A stretch of DNA of 64,000 bases, from NCBI RefSeq assembly GCF_014961315.1, contig NZ_CP063141.1, positions 1,612,001 to 1,676,000 on the forward strand, given 5' to 3'. Below, one piece after another: positions 28,297 through 35,861 of the stretch. Each line of letters opens with the position of its first letter. The first letter of the stretch is position 1. The notes beneath the pieces were generated by a model that made no database searches, was not told where the DNA came from, and was given only the letters and a program-made list of their open reading frames with translations. The translations under genes and the position numbers were made by a program. Source of the DNA: Thermoflavifilum sp. (lineage in GTDB: Bacteria; Bacteroidota; Bacteroidia; Chitinophagales; Chitinophagaceae).

Positions 28297-28333
28297 AACG
28301 CTTCTGTTCCCGGACAGAGGCGTTGATTTTTTT
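28297..28333 (+). terminator. Intrinsic terminator/attenuator in the greA leader
   Basis: The arms AACGCTTCTGT (28297-28307) and ACAGAGGCGTT (28314-28324) pair over 11 bp with one G-U, with a six-base loop and a seven-T tract after GA. The hairpin lies 46 bp after the dehydrogenase stop and could end that transcript. It also lies just inside the transcript expected from the TATATTTG box, so it may attenuate greA and release a short RNA. Confidence 0.75.
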
Positions 28334-28389
28334 ACGCGCTGAAAAAATAATTTACCCTGCATTTTACTGAACACAAAAATTTATTTGCT

Positions 28390-28863
28390 ATGAGTGGTGT
28401 GCACTATGTGACCAGAGAAACACTGGAACAGATGAAGGAAGAATTGAATTATTTACGCACGAAGGGTCGTGCTGAAATTGCACGTGCTATTGCGGAAGCC
28501 CGTGAGAAAGGCGATTTAAGGGAAAATGCCGAATATGATGCAGCCAAAGAAGCTCAGGGACATCATGAAGCCCGCATAGCACAGCTGGAAGAAGCCATTG
28601 CCAATGCCCGGGTGGTGGATGAAAAAGATATTGACACTTCAAAGGTGTCTATCCTTTCCGTAGTGAAGATTACCAATTTATCAACCCAGAAAACCATGGT
28701 ATATCGATTGGTATCTGAACAGGAAGCCGATTTAAAGGCTGGTAAAATTTCTGTAGCTTCGCCCATTGGAAAGGGTTTGCTGGGTAAAAAAGTTGGTGAA
28801 ATAGCCGAAATTCAGGTGCCTTCCGGGATTATGAAGTTGCGTGTTGATGAAATTTCTGTATAA
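28390..28863 (+). CDS. greA: Transcription elongation factor GreA
   Basis: GreA rescues backtracked RNA polymerase by stimulating cleavage of the nascent RNA. The 157-residue protein has the N-terminal coiled-coil hairpin (about residues 8-75) with the acidic tip DLRENAEYDAAKE near residue 42, and the C-terminal FKBP-like domain ending in SPIGKGLLGKKVGE. Length is typical (158 in E. coli). An intrinsic terminator precedes it in the leader and another follows the gene. Confidence 0.97.
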   Translation: MSGVHYVTRETLEQMKEELNYLRTKGRAEIARAIAEAREKGDLRENAEYDAAKEAQGHHEARIAQLEEAIANARVVDEKDIDTSKVSILSVVKITNLSTQKTMVYRLVSEQEADLKAGKISVASPIGKGLLGKKVGEIAEIQVPSGIMKLRVDEISV

Positions 28864-28869
28864 GCTCAT

Positions 28870-28902
28870 CCGCCTGAGATACATATCTCTGGCGGTTTTT
28901 TT
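28870..28902 (+). terminator. greA terminator
   Basis: CCGCC (28870-28874) pairs with GGCGG (28891-28895), and GAGAT pairs with ATCTC inside it with one T-T mismatch; seven T's follow. It starts six bases after the greA stop and ends 12 bases before the HIT gene. Confidence 0.85.
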
Positions 28903-28913
28903 ATTTTATTACC

Positions 28914-29309
28914 ATGACTATCTTTTCACGGATTATCAAAGGCGAAATTCCCTGTTATAAGATTGCGGAAAACGAATTGTTTTTTGCTTTTCTGGACATC
29001 CATCCGCTCGTAAAAGGCCATACCCTGGTCATTCCCAAACGCGAAGTGGATTATTTTCTGGATATGAATGATGAGGAGCTAAGCCAGGTATTATTGTTTG
29101 CCAGGCCTATTGCTCGTGCGATTCGCCAGGTGATACCTTGTGAAAGAATCGGCATGAGCGTGGTAGGACTGGAAGTGCCCCATGCCCATCTGCATCTGGT
29201 ACCTATCCGCACGATAGATGACCTGAATTTTACCCGACCTAAGCTGCAGCTCAGTGATGAAGAAATGAAGCAAGTGCAACAACAGATTATTGCCCATCTT
29301 TCTTTTTAG
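28914..29309 (+). CDS. HIT-family (histidine triad) nucleotide-binding protein
   Basis: The 131-residue protein begins with TIFSRIIKGEIPCYK and ends its core with the histidine triad HAHLHLV near residue 93. HIT proteins of the HinT branch hydrolyse AMP-lysine and similar nucleoside phosphoramidates, and the physiological substrate is generally unclear. It follows the greA terminator closely, so it probably depends on read-through or a weak promoter within the U-rich stretch. Its 3' end overlaps the convergent response regulator by 23 bases. Confidence 0.93.
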   Translation: MTIFSRIIKGEIPCYKIAENELFFAFLDIHPLVKGHTLVIPKREVDYFLDMNDEELSQVLLFARPIARAIRQVIPCERIGMSVVGLEVPHAHLHLVPIRTIDDLNFTRPKLQLSDEEMKQVQQQIIAHLSF

Positions 29310-30030
29310 CGGTAGATAGTTTAGGCGTAGTCGCCGTGTCGGGGGGCATGAATTTAAACCCGACACCATGAATAGTTTCTAATCGGATGCGTGGATCGTG
29401 CCGAAAATGCTTGCGTAGCTTTGTAATAAATACATCCATACTTCTACCCAGAAAATAATCGTCTTTTCCCCATACATGCAGTAAGATTTCTTCTCGTTTC
29501 AGGGTTTTGTGCGGGTTTTCACAGAGAAATTTCAGTAGATCGGCTTCTTTCTGGGTTAAGGTTTGAAAATAATTATCCGGGCCACTGATGTAAAGCTCCG
29601 GATAGTTAAACAGAAGCTGTCCAATCTGATACTGCTTGTTTTTATCGGCATTCAGCGCCTGGGTACGGCGAAGAAAAACTTCAATCCGCAACAGCAGCTC
29701 CTGCATGCTGAATGGCTTGGTCACATAATCATCCGCACCCAGTTTAAATCCCATGATTTTATCCTCTTCGAGTGTACGGGCTGTAAGGAACAGCAAGGGC
29801 ACTTTTTCATTTTTACTGCGAATCAGCCGGGCTAAAGAAAACCCGTCTTTCTTGGGCATCATAATATCCAGCAGGATGAGGTCGAAATTTTTCTTCTGGA
29901 AATATTGCCAGCCGCTGTCCCCATCCGTGCAATGCACGACATCATAACCTGCTTCGATCAGATTATCTTTAATCACGAAGCCCAGGTTTACGTCGTCTTC
30001 TATCAACAGAATACGAGCTTTGTTTTCCAT
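29287..30030 (-). CDS. OmpR-family response regulator (RprY-like)
   Basis: The 247-residue regulator has a receiver domain with acidic IEDDVN, phospho-Asp in LLDIMMPKKDG and Lys in YVTKPF. Its winged-helix domain carries the signature GRSMDVFITKLRKHF. The last 20 residues are charged and unstructured. The open frame extends upstream to 30144, but the ATG at 30030 gives the normal N-terminus MENKARILLIEDD and lies four bases after the kinase stop. It resembles the orphan regulator at 34059 in both domains. RprY-like is a description of type, not proven orthology. Confidence 0.92.
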   Translation of the reverse strand: MENKARILLIEDDVNLGFVIKDNLIEAGYDVVHCTDGDSGWQYFQKKNFDLILLDIMMPKKDGFSLARLIRSKNEKVPLLFLTARTLEEDKIMGFKLGADDYVTKPFSMQELLLRIEVFLRRTQALNADKNKQYQIGQLLFNYPELYISGPDNYFQTLTQKEADLLKFLCENPHKTLKREEILLHVWGKDDYFLGRSMDVFITKLRKHFRHDPRIRLETIHGVGFKFMPPDTATTPKLSTAKKKDGQ

Positions 30031-30034
30031 ATGT

Positions 30035-31306
30035 TTATCCGGATGTTTTACAAAGGGGAAACGATAAGGTAAAATTACTACCTTTCCCGGGTTCACTTTC
30101 CACAGAAACTTTGCCTTTGAATGCCCGGGTGTATAATTTAACATAATTTAATCCCAGTCCAAACCCTTTTACTTCATGTAAATTTCCGGTAGGTACCCTG
30201 AAAAACTGGGAAAACAGCAGCTTATGATATTGACGGGGGATGCCTATGCCGTTGTCCTGTACGGAAATAAAAATTCGCTGCGCATCATTCCAGGTGTGCA
30301 GGGTAATAACGGGTACGGGTGAATATTTGATTGCGTTGTCGATCAGGTTAAACAAAATGTTGGTAAAATGTACGGCATCGGCTTCTATGCAGGTTTGCCT
30401 GGCCTGTAAATTCAGGATAAAACGACCTGATTTTTGCTGGATCATGTATTCAAAATCCATCACGCATCTTTGAATGATGGCATGCGCATCCAGTTTTTCG
30501 ATCTGCAGGCGTGGGTTTGCCCGTTCAATCTGTGCAATTTGCAGCACCCGTTCCACCTGTTGTTCGAGATGAGCGGATTCATGTTCGATGATGCGGGTAT
30601 AGTTCAGCAAACGAGCATTTTGCTGCACCGGTGTCGCTTGTTTCAAAACTTCAACCGAAAGCTGAATCGTTGATATAGGGGTACGAAATTCGTGCGTCAT
30701 GTTGTTGATAAAATCTTTTTGAATCTCGGAGAGCAGTTTTTGTCGAAGCAGAATGAGCAGGGTAACAGCGAATGCAATGATCACCAGGATCAGGGCAAGT
30801 GTTGAAAAAATCCAGAAGTTCATTTCGCTGATGATGTACTTCCTTCTGTTGGTAAACAAAACGGCAAGGTAATTCTCATCTTTATGTATGGATGGGAACG
30901 GCTGGATATGCGGACTATCTTCCGGGTTGAACGATTCGGTTTCAACGTGCTCAAACTTTTTAGTCGCGGCGTTGTAAATACCAAATTGATAGGTGGTAAA
31001 TAAATCATTTTCTTCCAGCGCCTGTTTCAGATAGTTTTCGATGCTATCGCCGTTGATTCGGTATTTGATGTCGGCAATGTAATAATTGGCTGCAGGCCTT
31101 TCTACGGCTTCGATGAAAGGCATGGAATCGCGTTGGGAAAGTCTGATGCGTTGAACCACTTCATTCAGGGCACTATGCACTTTGACGTTGAATTCTTTTT
31201 CTTCGAGGGCATAGGTTTTTTGCAGCCAGTAAACCTGGGCAGCCAGCACACAGATCATCAGTAGGGCGCCAATTACCACCAGTTTACGCAATGTGGAAGA
31301 TTTCAT
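30035..31306 (-). CDS. Sensor histidine kinase
   Basis: The 423-residue kinase has two membrane helices (about residues 8-27 and 160-182) bounding a periplasmic sensor domain of about 130 residues. The phosphoacceptor His lies in NNMTHEFRTPIS near residue 212, and ATP-binding motifs NLIDNAIKYS, DNGIGIP and GFGLGLNYVK follow. It is the first gene of the pair with the response regulator, which begins four bases after its stop. The signal is unknown. The ATG at 31306 is preferred over the frame's upstream limit at 31372 because it places the first helix at the N-terminus. Confidence 0.92.
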   Translation of the reverse strand: MKSSTLRKLVVIGALLMICVLAAQVYWLQKTYALEEKEFNVKVHSALNEVVQRIRLSQRDSMPFIEAVERPAANYYIADIKYRINGDSIENYLKQALEENDLFTTYQFGIYNAATKKFEHVETESFNPEDSPHIQPFPSIHKDENYLAVLFTNRRKYIISEMNFWIFSTLALILVIIAFAVTLLILLRQKLLSEIQKDFINNMTHEFRTPISTIQLSVEVLKQATPVQQNARLLNYTRIIEHESAHLEQQVERVLQIAQIERANPRLQIEKLDAHAIIQRCVMDFEYMIQQKSGRFILNLQARQTCIEADAVHFTNILFNLIDNAIKYSPVPVITLHTWNDAQRIFISVQDNGIGIPRQYHKLLFSQFFRVPTGNLHEVKGFGLGLNYVKLYTRAFKGKVSVESEPGKGSNFTLSFPLCKTSG

Positions 31307-31410
31307 GCGAATAAAAAATGAAACGGCCCGGGAAAATATGACTGCAAACATAGGCAGGGAGTGTAATGGCACGAAAGGGTATACGGGACGGGTTCATTCG
31401 GGTTGCTCCG

Positions 31411-31971
31411 TCAATTGACAACCCGTTCGGGATGTTGAGCCAGGAATTGTTTCCAGGCTTTTTTTGTCGATCCGGTATCCGGGAGGGGCTGTTGCAGGTT
31501 ATAATAATGGCAAAGGGCAACGGCAAGGGCATCCGTGGCGTCGTAATATTCGGGCTGCCCGGGCAGTTGCAACTGGCGCTGAAGCATGAGCCACACCTGC
31601 TGCTTGCCTGCATTGCCGTTGCCGGTAACCGCCTGTTTCACTTTTTTGGGTGAATACTCGGTTACCTGCAGTCCGGCTTGTTTCGCACACACAATCGCCA
31701 CACCCTGCGCCCTTCCCAGTTTAAGCATGCTCTGGATATTCTTGCCCTGGAAGGGTGATTCAATAGCCAGATCGCTCAACGGAAAATGGTCGATCAACTG
31801 AGTTACTTTCTGATAAATGGATTGCAGCCGCTCGTAGTGATCCTTATGCCGGGAAAGCTTCAGTACGCCCATTTCAAGCACGTCCACGCGGCCTGTCTGG
31901 CAGCCGATTACGCTATATCCCATGATTACCGTGCCGGGGTCGATGCCTAATATGGTGAGCCTTTTAAGCAT
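31411..31971 (-). CDS. ruvC: Holliday junction resolvase RuvC
   Basis: RuvC cuts Holliday junctions symmetrically during recombination. The 186-residue protein shows the catalytic acids: Asp in ILGIDPGTVIMGYS near residue 10, Glu in LAIESPFQGKN near 69, and two Asp in DATDALAVALCHY near 143. The C-terminal tail past residue 160 is variable. It is separated from ruvB by about 3 kb, and ruvA is not in the window, as is common in this phylum. It diverges from the membrane protein at 32054. Confidence 0.95.
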   Translation of the reverse strand: MLKRLTILGIDPGTVIMGYSVIGCQTGRVDVLEMGVLKLSRHKDHYERLQSIYQKVTQLIDHFPLSDLAIESPFQGKNIQSMLKLGRAQGVAIVCAKQAGLQVTEYSPKKVKQAVTGNGNAGKQQVWLMLQRQLQLPGQPEYYDATDALAVALCHYYNLQQPLPDTGSTKKAWKQFLAQHPERVVN

Positions 31972-32053
31972 ACAGATGAAACAAACGCATTACTCAGTAC
32001 AAATATGCTGCAAAGTCCTGAGAAAAAGCTATGTTCGCCATTTCAAAATCTGG

Positions 32054-33037
32054 ATGTTAAACAAAAGTACCAAAATAATTTTCAATACGTTTATCAGTGT
32101 GGGGCTGTTTGTCGGTCTTTCGTTTCTCATCTATCGGCAGCTGCAGCACCAGCAAAATTTATCTTTTGCCCTCGAGCAAATCAGGCAGGCATGCACAGGC
32201 GCTCGCCTATGGATAGGCATCACGCTGCTGTTGATGGTTGTGCCTAACTGGCTTCTTGAAGCACGAAAATGGCAATTGTTGTTGAATCGCTTTGAGCCGG
32301 TGTCGCTTTTTCGTGCGCTGCAATCGGTCTTAGCCGGCTTATCCCTGGGCATCAACACCCCGAACCGTATCGGGGAATATGCCGGCAGGATTATGCTGGT
32401 TGATCCCCGACATCGGCTGGAAGCTGCCAGCGTGATGATATTGAGCAGCCTGAGTCAACTGATTATTACGCTTGGCTTTGGTATGCTGGGATTGGTGTAT
32501 GAAGCGCTGGCAGGCCGCATGCATGGCATGGCTCATGGCTGGTGGTTGCAGAGCTTAGCCGTGTTCCTGTGCGGAATGGCGCTGGTGCTGGTGATCCTGT
32601 ATTTTAGAAAAGACCTGATGGTAAATTTTTTTACGTATTTCAGAAGGTTTCGTTTCCTGGTAAAAGCTGGACGCGCCATCCGCATGGTTCCCGGCAAAGT
32701 ATTGATCCAGCTGCTGGTGCTTTCGGTTTTGCGGTATGGTATTTTCAGCGGACAATATCTTGCGCTGTTGCGGTTTCTGGGCGCATCTGTTCCATGGATA
32801 GCCGGCTTTTTCAACATCAGTTTAATTTACATGATCATGGCATTCTTACCCACTGTGGCTATTGCAGAAATTGGTATCAGGGGAGAATTGAATATCTATT
32901 TTTTAAGTGCATATACGCCCAATACGCTGGCAATTGTGAGTGCTGCCGTGATCATCTGGTTGACAAATCTGATGATTCCGGCTTTCGTCGGTAGTATGTT
33001 ATGGTTAAAAGTCAAAACCATTCGTAAGAAAACATAA
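32054..33037 (+). CDS. Flippase-like (AglD/LPG synthase TM, UPF0104) membrane protein
   Basis: The 327-residue protein has about eight membrane helices. The motif LSLGINTPNRIGEYAGR near residue 93 is typical of the lysylphosphatidylglycerol synthase transmembrane / AglD superfamily. Members flip lipids or modify them, but this one lacks the soluble catalytic domain of MprF. Substrate is unknown. The frame is open upstream to 31922, which would overlap ruvC; the ATG at 32054 is the more natural start. Confidence 0.8.
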   Translation: MLNKSTKIIFNTFISVGLFVGLSFLIYRQLQHQQNLSFALEQIRQACTGARLWIGITLLLMVVPNWLLEARKWQLLLNRFEPVSLFRALQSVLAGLSLGINTPNRIGEYAGRIMLVDPRHRLEAASVMILSSLSQLIITLGFGMLGLVYEALAGRMHGMAHGWWLQSLAVFLCGMALVLVILYFRKDLMVNFFTYFRRFRFLVKAGRAIRMVPGKVLIQLLVLSVLRYGIFSGQYLALLRFLGASVPWIAGFFNISLIYMIMAFLPTVAIAEIGIRGELNIYFLSAYTPNTLAIVSAAVIIWLTNLMIPAFVGSMLWLKVKTIRKKT

Positions 33038-33189
33038 AAACTCGTTAATAGAACGTGAAATTTCGGTGAAGAATGCGAGAAGTTTTCTAAAACAAGCAAT
33101 TGTGCATTTAAATTGTATGCATGAATTGTCATTCCAGTGTGTATCAGCAGCAATTGAGGGGTTGACATGAATGGATTAAACATGAAATT

Positions 33190-34005
33190 ATGCATGGAAC
33201 AAGTTTACGCTTTTTGACAGGCAACCTGTGTATCAGTGCTATGTGCCTGATTCTTCAACTCTCTGCTTCAGCACAGGGCTTTTGCAATATTGATAATACC
33301 AGTTTTATGTCGGGCGAAAAAATTACATACGAGGTGTTTTATACACTTGCCGGCATTTATGTTGGTGCAGGTGAGGTCAACTTCACGGTATCATTGGATA
33401 AACTCAAAGGCAGGCCCGTATATCATGTGGTGGGTGACGGCAAAACGTATCGCTCCTACGATTGGTTTTATAAGGTGAGGGATCGGTATGAAAGTTATAT
33501 TGACACGGCAACCTTATTGCCTTTAAAATTCATCCGAAATATTCATGAAGGGGGTTATCGAAAGTATGAGCTGGTAAATTTTGATCAGCAGGCGCATACG
33601 GCTACCAGTTTAAAAGGCGTTCATGAAGTGCCTGCCTGTATTCAGGATGTATTGAGTGCGGTGTATTTTGCGCGTAACTTAAATTATAATCAATATCATC
33701 CCGGAGATAAGATTTATTTTGACATGTTTTTAGATGATAAAGTGTATAACATTTACATTCGATATCTGGGAAAAGAAAAAGTACAAACACGTTTTGGTGA
33801 GTTTAATGCGATTAAAATCAAACCCTTGTTGATTGAAGGTACCATTTTTAAAGGAGGGGAAGGAATGGTCGTATGGGTAAGTGATGATCCGAATCATATT
33901 CCCGTGCGCATTGAAAGTCCCATTATTGTTGGAAGTATTAAAGCTGATATGATTGAATATAGCGGTATTCGTTATCCCTTCTCTTCACTCATCAAGGCTA
34001 ATTAA
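33190..34005 (+). CDS. DUF3108 domain-containing secreted protein
   Basis: The 271-residue protein begins with a signal peptide ending in LSASAQG. The mature part has FMSGEKITYEVFYTLAGIYVGAGE near its start and the later pattern TRFGEFNAIKIKP, both typical of DUF3108 proteins, which are beta-rich periplasmic or surface proteins of unknown function. The 152-bp gap before it is AT-rich with no clear promoter or terminator. It is followed 53 bp later by an orphan response regulator on the same strand. Confidence 0.85.
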   Translation: MHGTSLRFLTGNLCISAMCLILQLSASAQGFCNIDNTSFMSGEKITYEVFYTLAGIYVGAGEVNFTVSLDKLKGRPVYHVVGDGKTYRSYDWFYKVRDRYESYIDTATLLPLKFIRNIHEGGYRKYELVNFDQQAHTATSLKGVHEVPACIQDVLSAVYFARNLNYNQYHPGDKIYFDMFLDDKVYNIYIRYLGKEKVQTRFGEFNAIKIKPLLIEGTIFKGGEGMVVWVSDDPNHIPVRIESPIIVGSIKADMIEYSGIRYPFSSLIKAN

Positions 34006-34058
34006 AAAAAGATTTAACCAGAAAGTTTGTATATTAGTAAAACTTAAAAAGTATTGCT

Positions 34059-34775
34059 ATGGAAGAACGTAAACCCAAAATCCTCCTGGCTGAGGATGAT
34101 TCTAACCTGGGTATGTTATTGAAAAACTACCTGGAATTAAATGAGTTTCAGGTAGAGCTTGCGCGTGATGGTATTCTGGCGCTGGCGGCGTTCAGACGCG
34201 AAAAATTTGATCTATGCTTGATTGATATCATGATGCCAAACATGGATGGATTTACACTGGCCGAAGAAATTCGTGATGTAGATCCAGACATTCCCCTCTT
34301 TTTCATTTCTGCCAAAAATATGAAGGAAGATATTGTGAAAGGCTATAAGCTGGGTGCGGATGATTATATCACCAAACCCTTTGACAGTGAAGTGTTGTTG
34401 TTGAAAATTCGTGCTATCCTGAAGCGTAATCAGGAGCTGAACAGCAAAGAAAGTGAGCCGGTAGAATTTGATATAGGTAGTTTCCATTTCAATGCCCGAC
34501 TACGTACGCTGGAGCGCGGCGAACAATCGCATACACTTTCGCCCAAAGAAAATGAGTTGTTGAAAATGTTGTGCGAGCATATGAATGATCTGTTACCGCG
34601 GGAAATTGCATTGAAGAAAATCTGGGGCAGCGACACGTATTTCAACGGGCGCAGCATGGATGTATATATCGCCAAGCTCAGGAAATACCTGCGGGAAGAT
34701 CCTAATGTAGAAATCGTGAATATTCATGGCAATGGTTTCCGGCTGGTGGTGCGTACGCCCAAGAATGTGTCTTAG
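34059..34775 (+). CDS. Orphan OmpR-family response regulator
   Basis: The 238-residue regulator has the receiver signature AEDDSN, phospho-Asp in [11 protein letters not shown] and YITKPF. Its winged helix has [15 protein letters not shown] and [10 protein letters not shown]. No kinase gene is adjacent. It resembles the regulator at 29287, so cross-regulation by the kinase at 30035 is possible. Its stop codon overlaps that of convergent ruvB. Confidence 0.9.
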   Translation: MEERKPKILLAEDDSNLGMLLKNYLELNEFQVELARDGILALAAFRREKFDLCLIDIMMPNMDGFTLAEEIRDVDPDIPLFFISAKNMKEDIVKGYKLGADDYITKPFDSEVLLLKIRAILKRNQELNSKESEPVEFDIGSFHFNARLRTLERGEQSHTLSPKENELLKMLCEHMNDLLPREIALKKIWGSDTYFNGRSMDVYIAKLRKYLREDPNVEIVNIHGNGFRLVVRTPKNVS

Positions 34776-35824
34776 TCCGGGTCGTTGAGCGGAATATCAA
34801 GCTGAAGGGCTTTCCCGCCGTTGTTACGCTTTCTTCCCAGATGCCGGTAAGCCTTGTCGGTGGCCTCTCTTCCACGAGGCGTACGATGAATAAATCCCTC
34901 CTGGATTAAGAAGGGTTCATACACTTCTTCAATGGTCCCGGGTTCTTCGCCCACGGCGGTGGCAATGGTGTTGAGACCCACAGGTCCGCCTTTAAATTTG
35001 TCGATGATGGTAGTCAGGATGCGATTATCCATTTCATCGAGTCCGTATTCATCTACCTGCAAGGCATTCAATCCTTTCTGGACGATTGTTTCATCAATAC
35101 ATCCATTGCCGATAACCTGAGCGAAGTCGCGCATACGGCGCAGCAGCGCATTGGCTATACGAGGAGTGCCACGGCTGCGGCGAGCCAGTTCCATAGCGGC
35201 TTCGGGCGTGATGGGTACCTGCAGCAGCTTTGCAGAACGCAAGATAATTTGCTGCAAAATATCGGTGGTATAGTAGGAAAGCCGGAATCGCATACCGAAA
35301 CGCGACAGGAGGGGGGCAGTTAACAATCCTGAACGGGTAGTGGCGCCGATTAATGTAAATGGTTGAAGGCTAAGCTGGATCGAGCGGGTGTGGGGGCCTG
35401 AATCAATCAGAATATCAATCCGGTAATCTTCCATCGCAGCATACAGATATTCTTCCACCACATTGCTTAATCGATGAATTTCATCGATGAACAGGATATC
35501 GCCGGGTTCAAGACTGGTAAGCAGACCCGCCAGGTCGGCAGGCTTTTCGATGACCGGTCCGGAAGTTTCTCGAATTTTTACTCCCATCTCGCGGGCCACG
35601 ATACGTGAAAGAGTTGTTTTACCCAATCCGGGTGGACCATGAAAAAGGATATGATCCAGTGCTTCACCCCGCATTTTAGCCGCTTGAATGAAAATACGCA
35701 GGTTATCGGCGATGGCAGGTTGACCCAGAAATTCATCGATTACCTGAGGCCGCACATGGTTTTCGAACTCACGATCGGCCGTGTTCAGCAAGCGAAAATC
35801 GGTTCCGGGTGAGAAAGCATCCAT
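34772..35824 (-). CDS. ruvB: Holliday junction helicase RuvB
   Basis: RuvB is the AAA+ motor that drives branch migration with RuvA. The 350-residue protein has Walker [10 protein letters not shown] near residue 66, Walker [11 protein letters not shown] near 114, and the C-terminal winged helix with [19 protein letters not shown] and the RTPRGREAT tail. Length is typical. A TATTTTTG box lies four bases before its ATG. The start at 35824 agrees with the family N-terminus. Confidence 0.96.
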   Translation of the reverse strand: MDAFSPGTDFRLLNTADREFENHVRPQVIDEFLGQPAIADNLRIFIQAAKMRGEALDHILFHGPPGLGKTTLSRIVAREMGVKIRETSGPVIEKPADLAGLLTSLEPGDILFIDEIHRLSNVVEEYLYAAMEDYRIDILIDSGPHTRSIQLSLQPFTLIGATTRSGLLTAPLLSRFGMRFRLSYYTTDILQQIILRSAKLLQVPITPEAAMELARRSRGTPRIANALLRRMRDFAQVIGNGCIDETIVQKGLNALQVDEYGLDEMDNRILTTIIDKFKGGPVGLNTIATAVGEEPGTIEEVYEPFLIQEGFIHRTPRGREATDKAYRHLGRKRNNGGKALQLDIPLNDPD

Positions 35825-35828
35825 ACAA

Positions 35829-35836
35829 CAAAAATA
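35829..35836 (-). promoter_or_regulatory. -7 box TATTTTTG for ruvB
   Basis: On the minus strand this exact TAnnTTTG match ends four bases before the ruvB ATG at 35824, predicting a leaderless or nearly leaderless message. Confidence 0.5.
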
Positions 35837-35861
35837 CAGATTCTGATTGGCCTTCCAGGAT

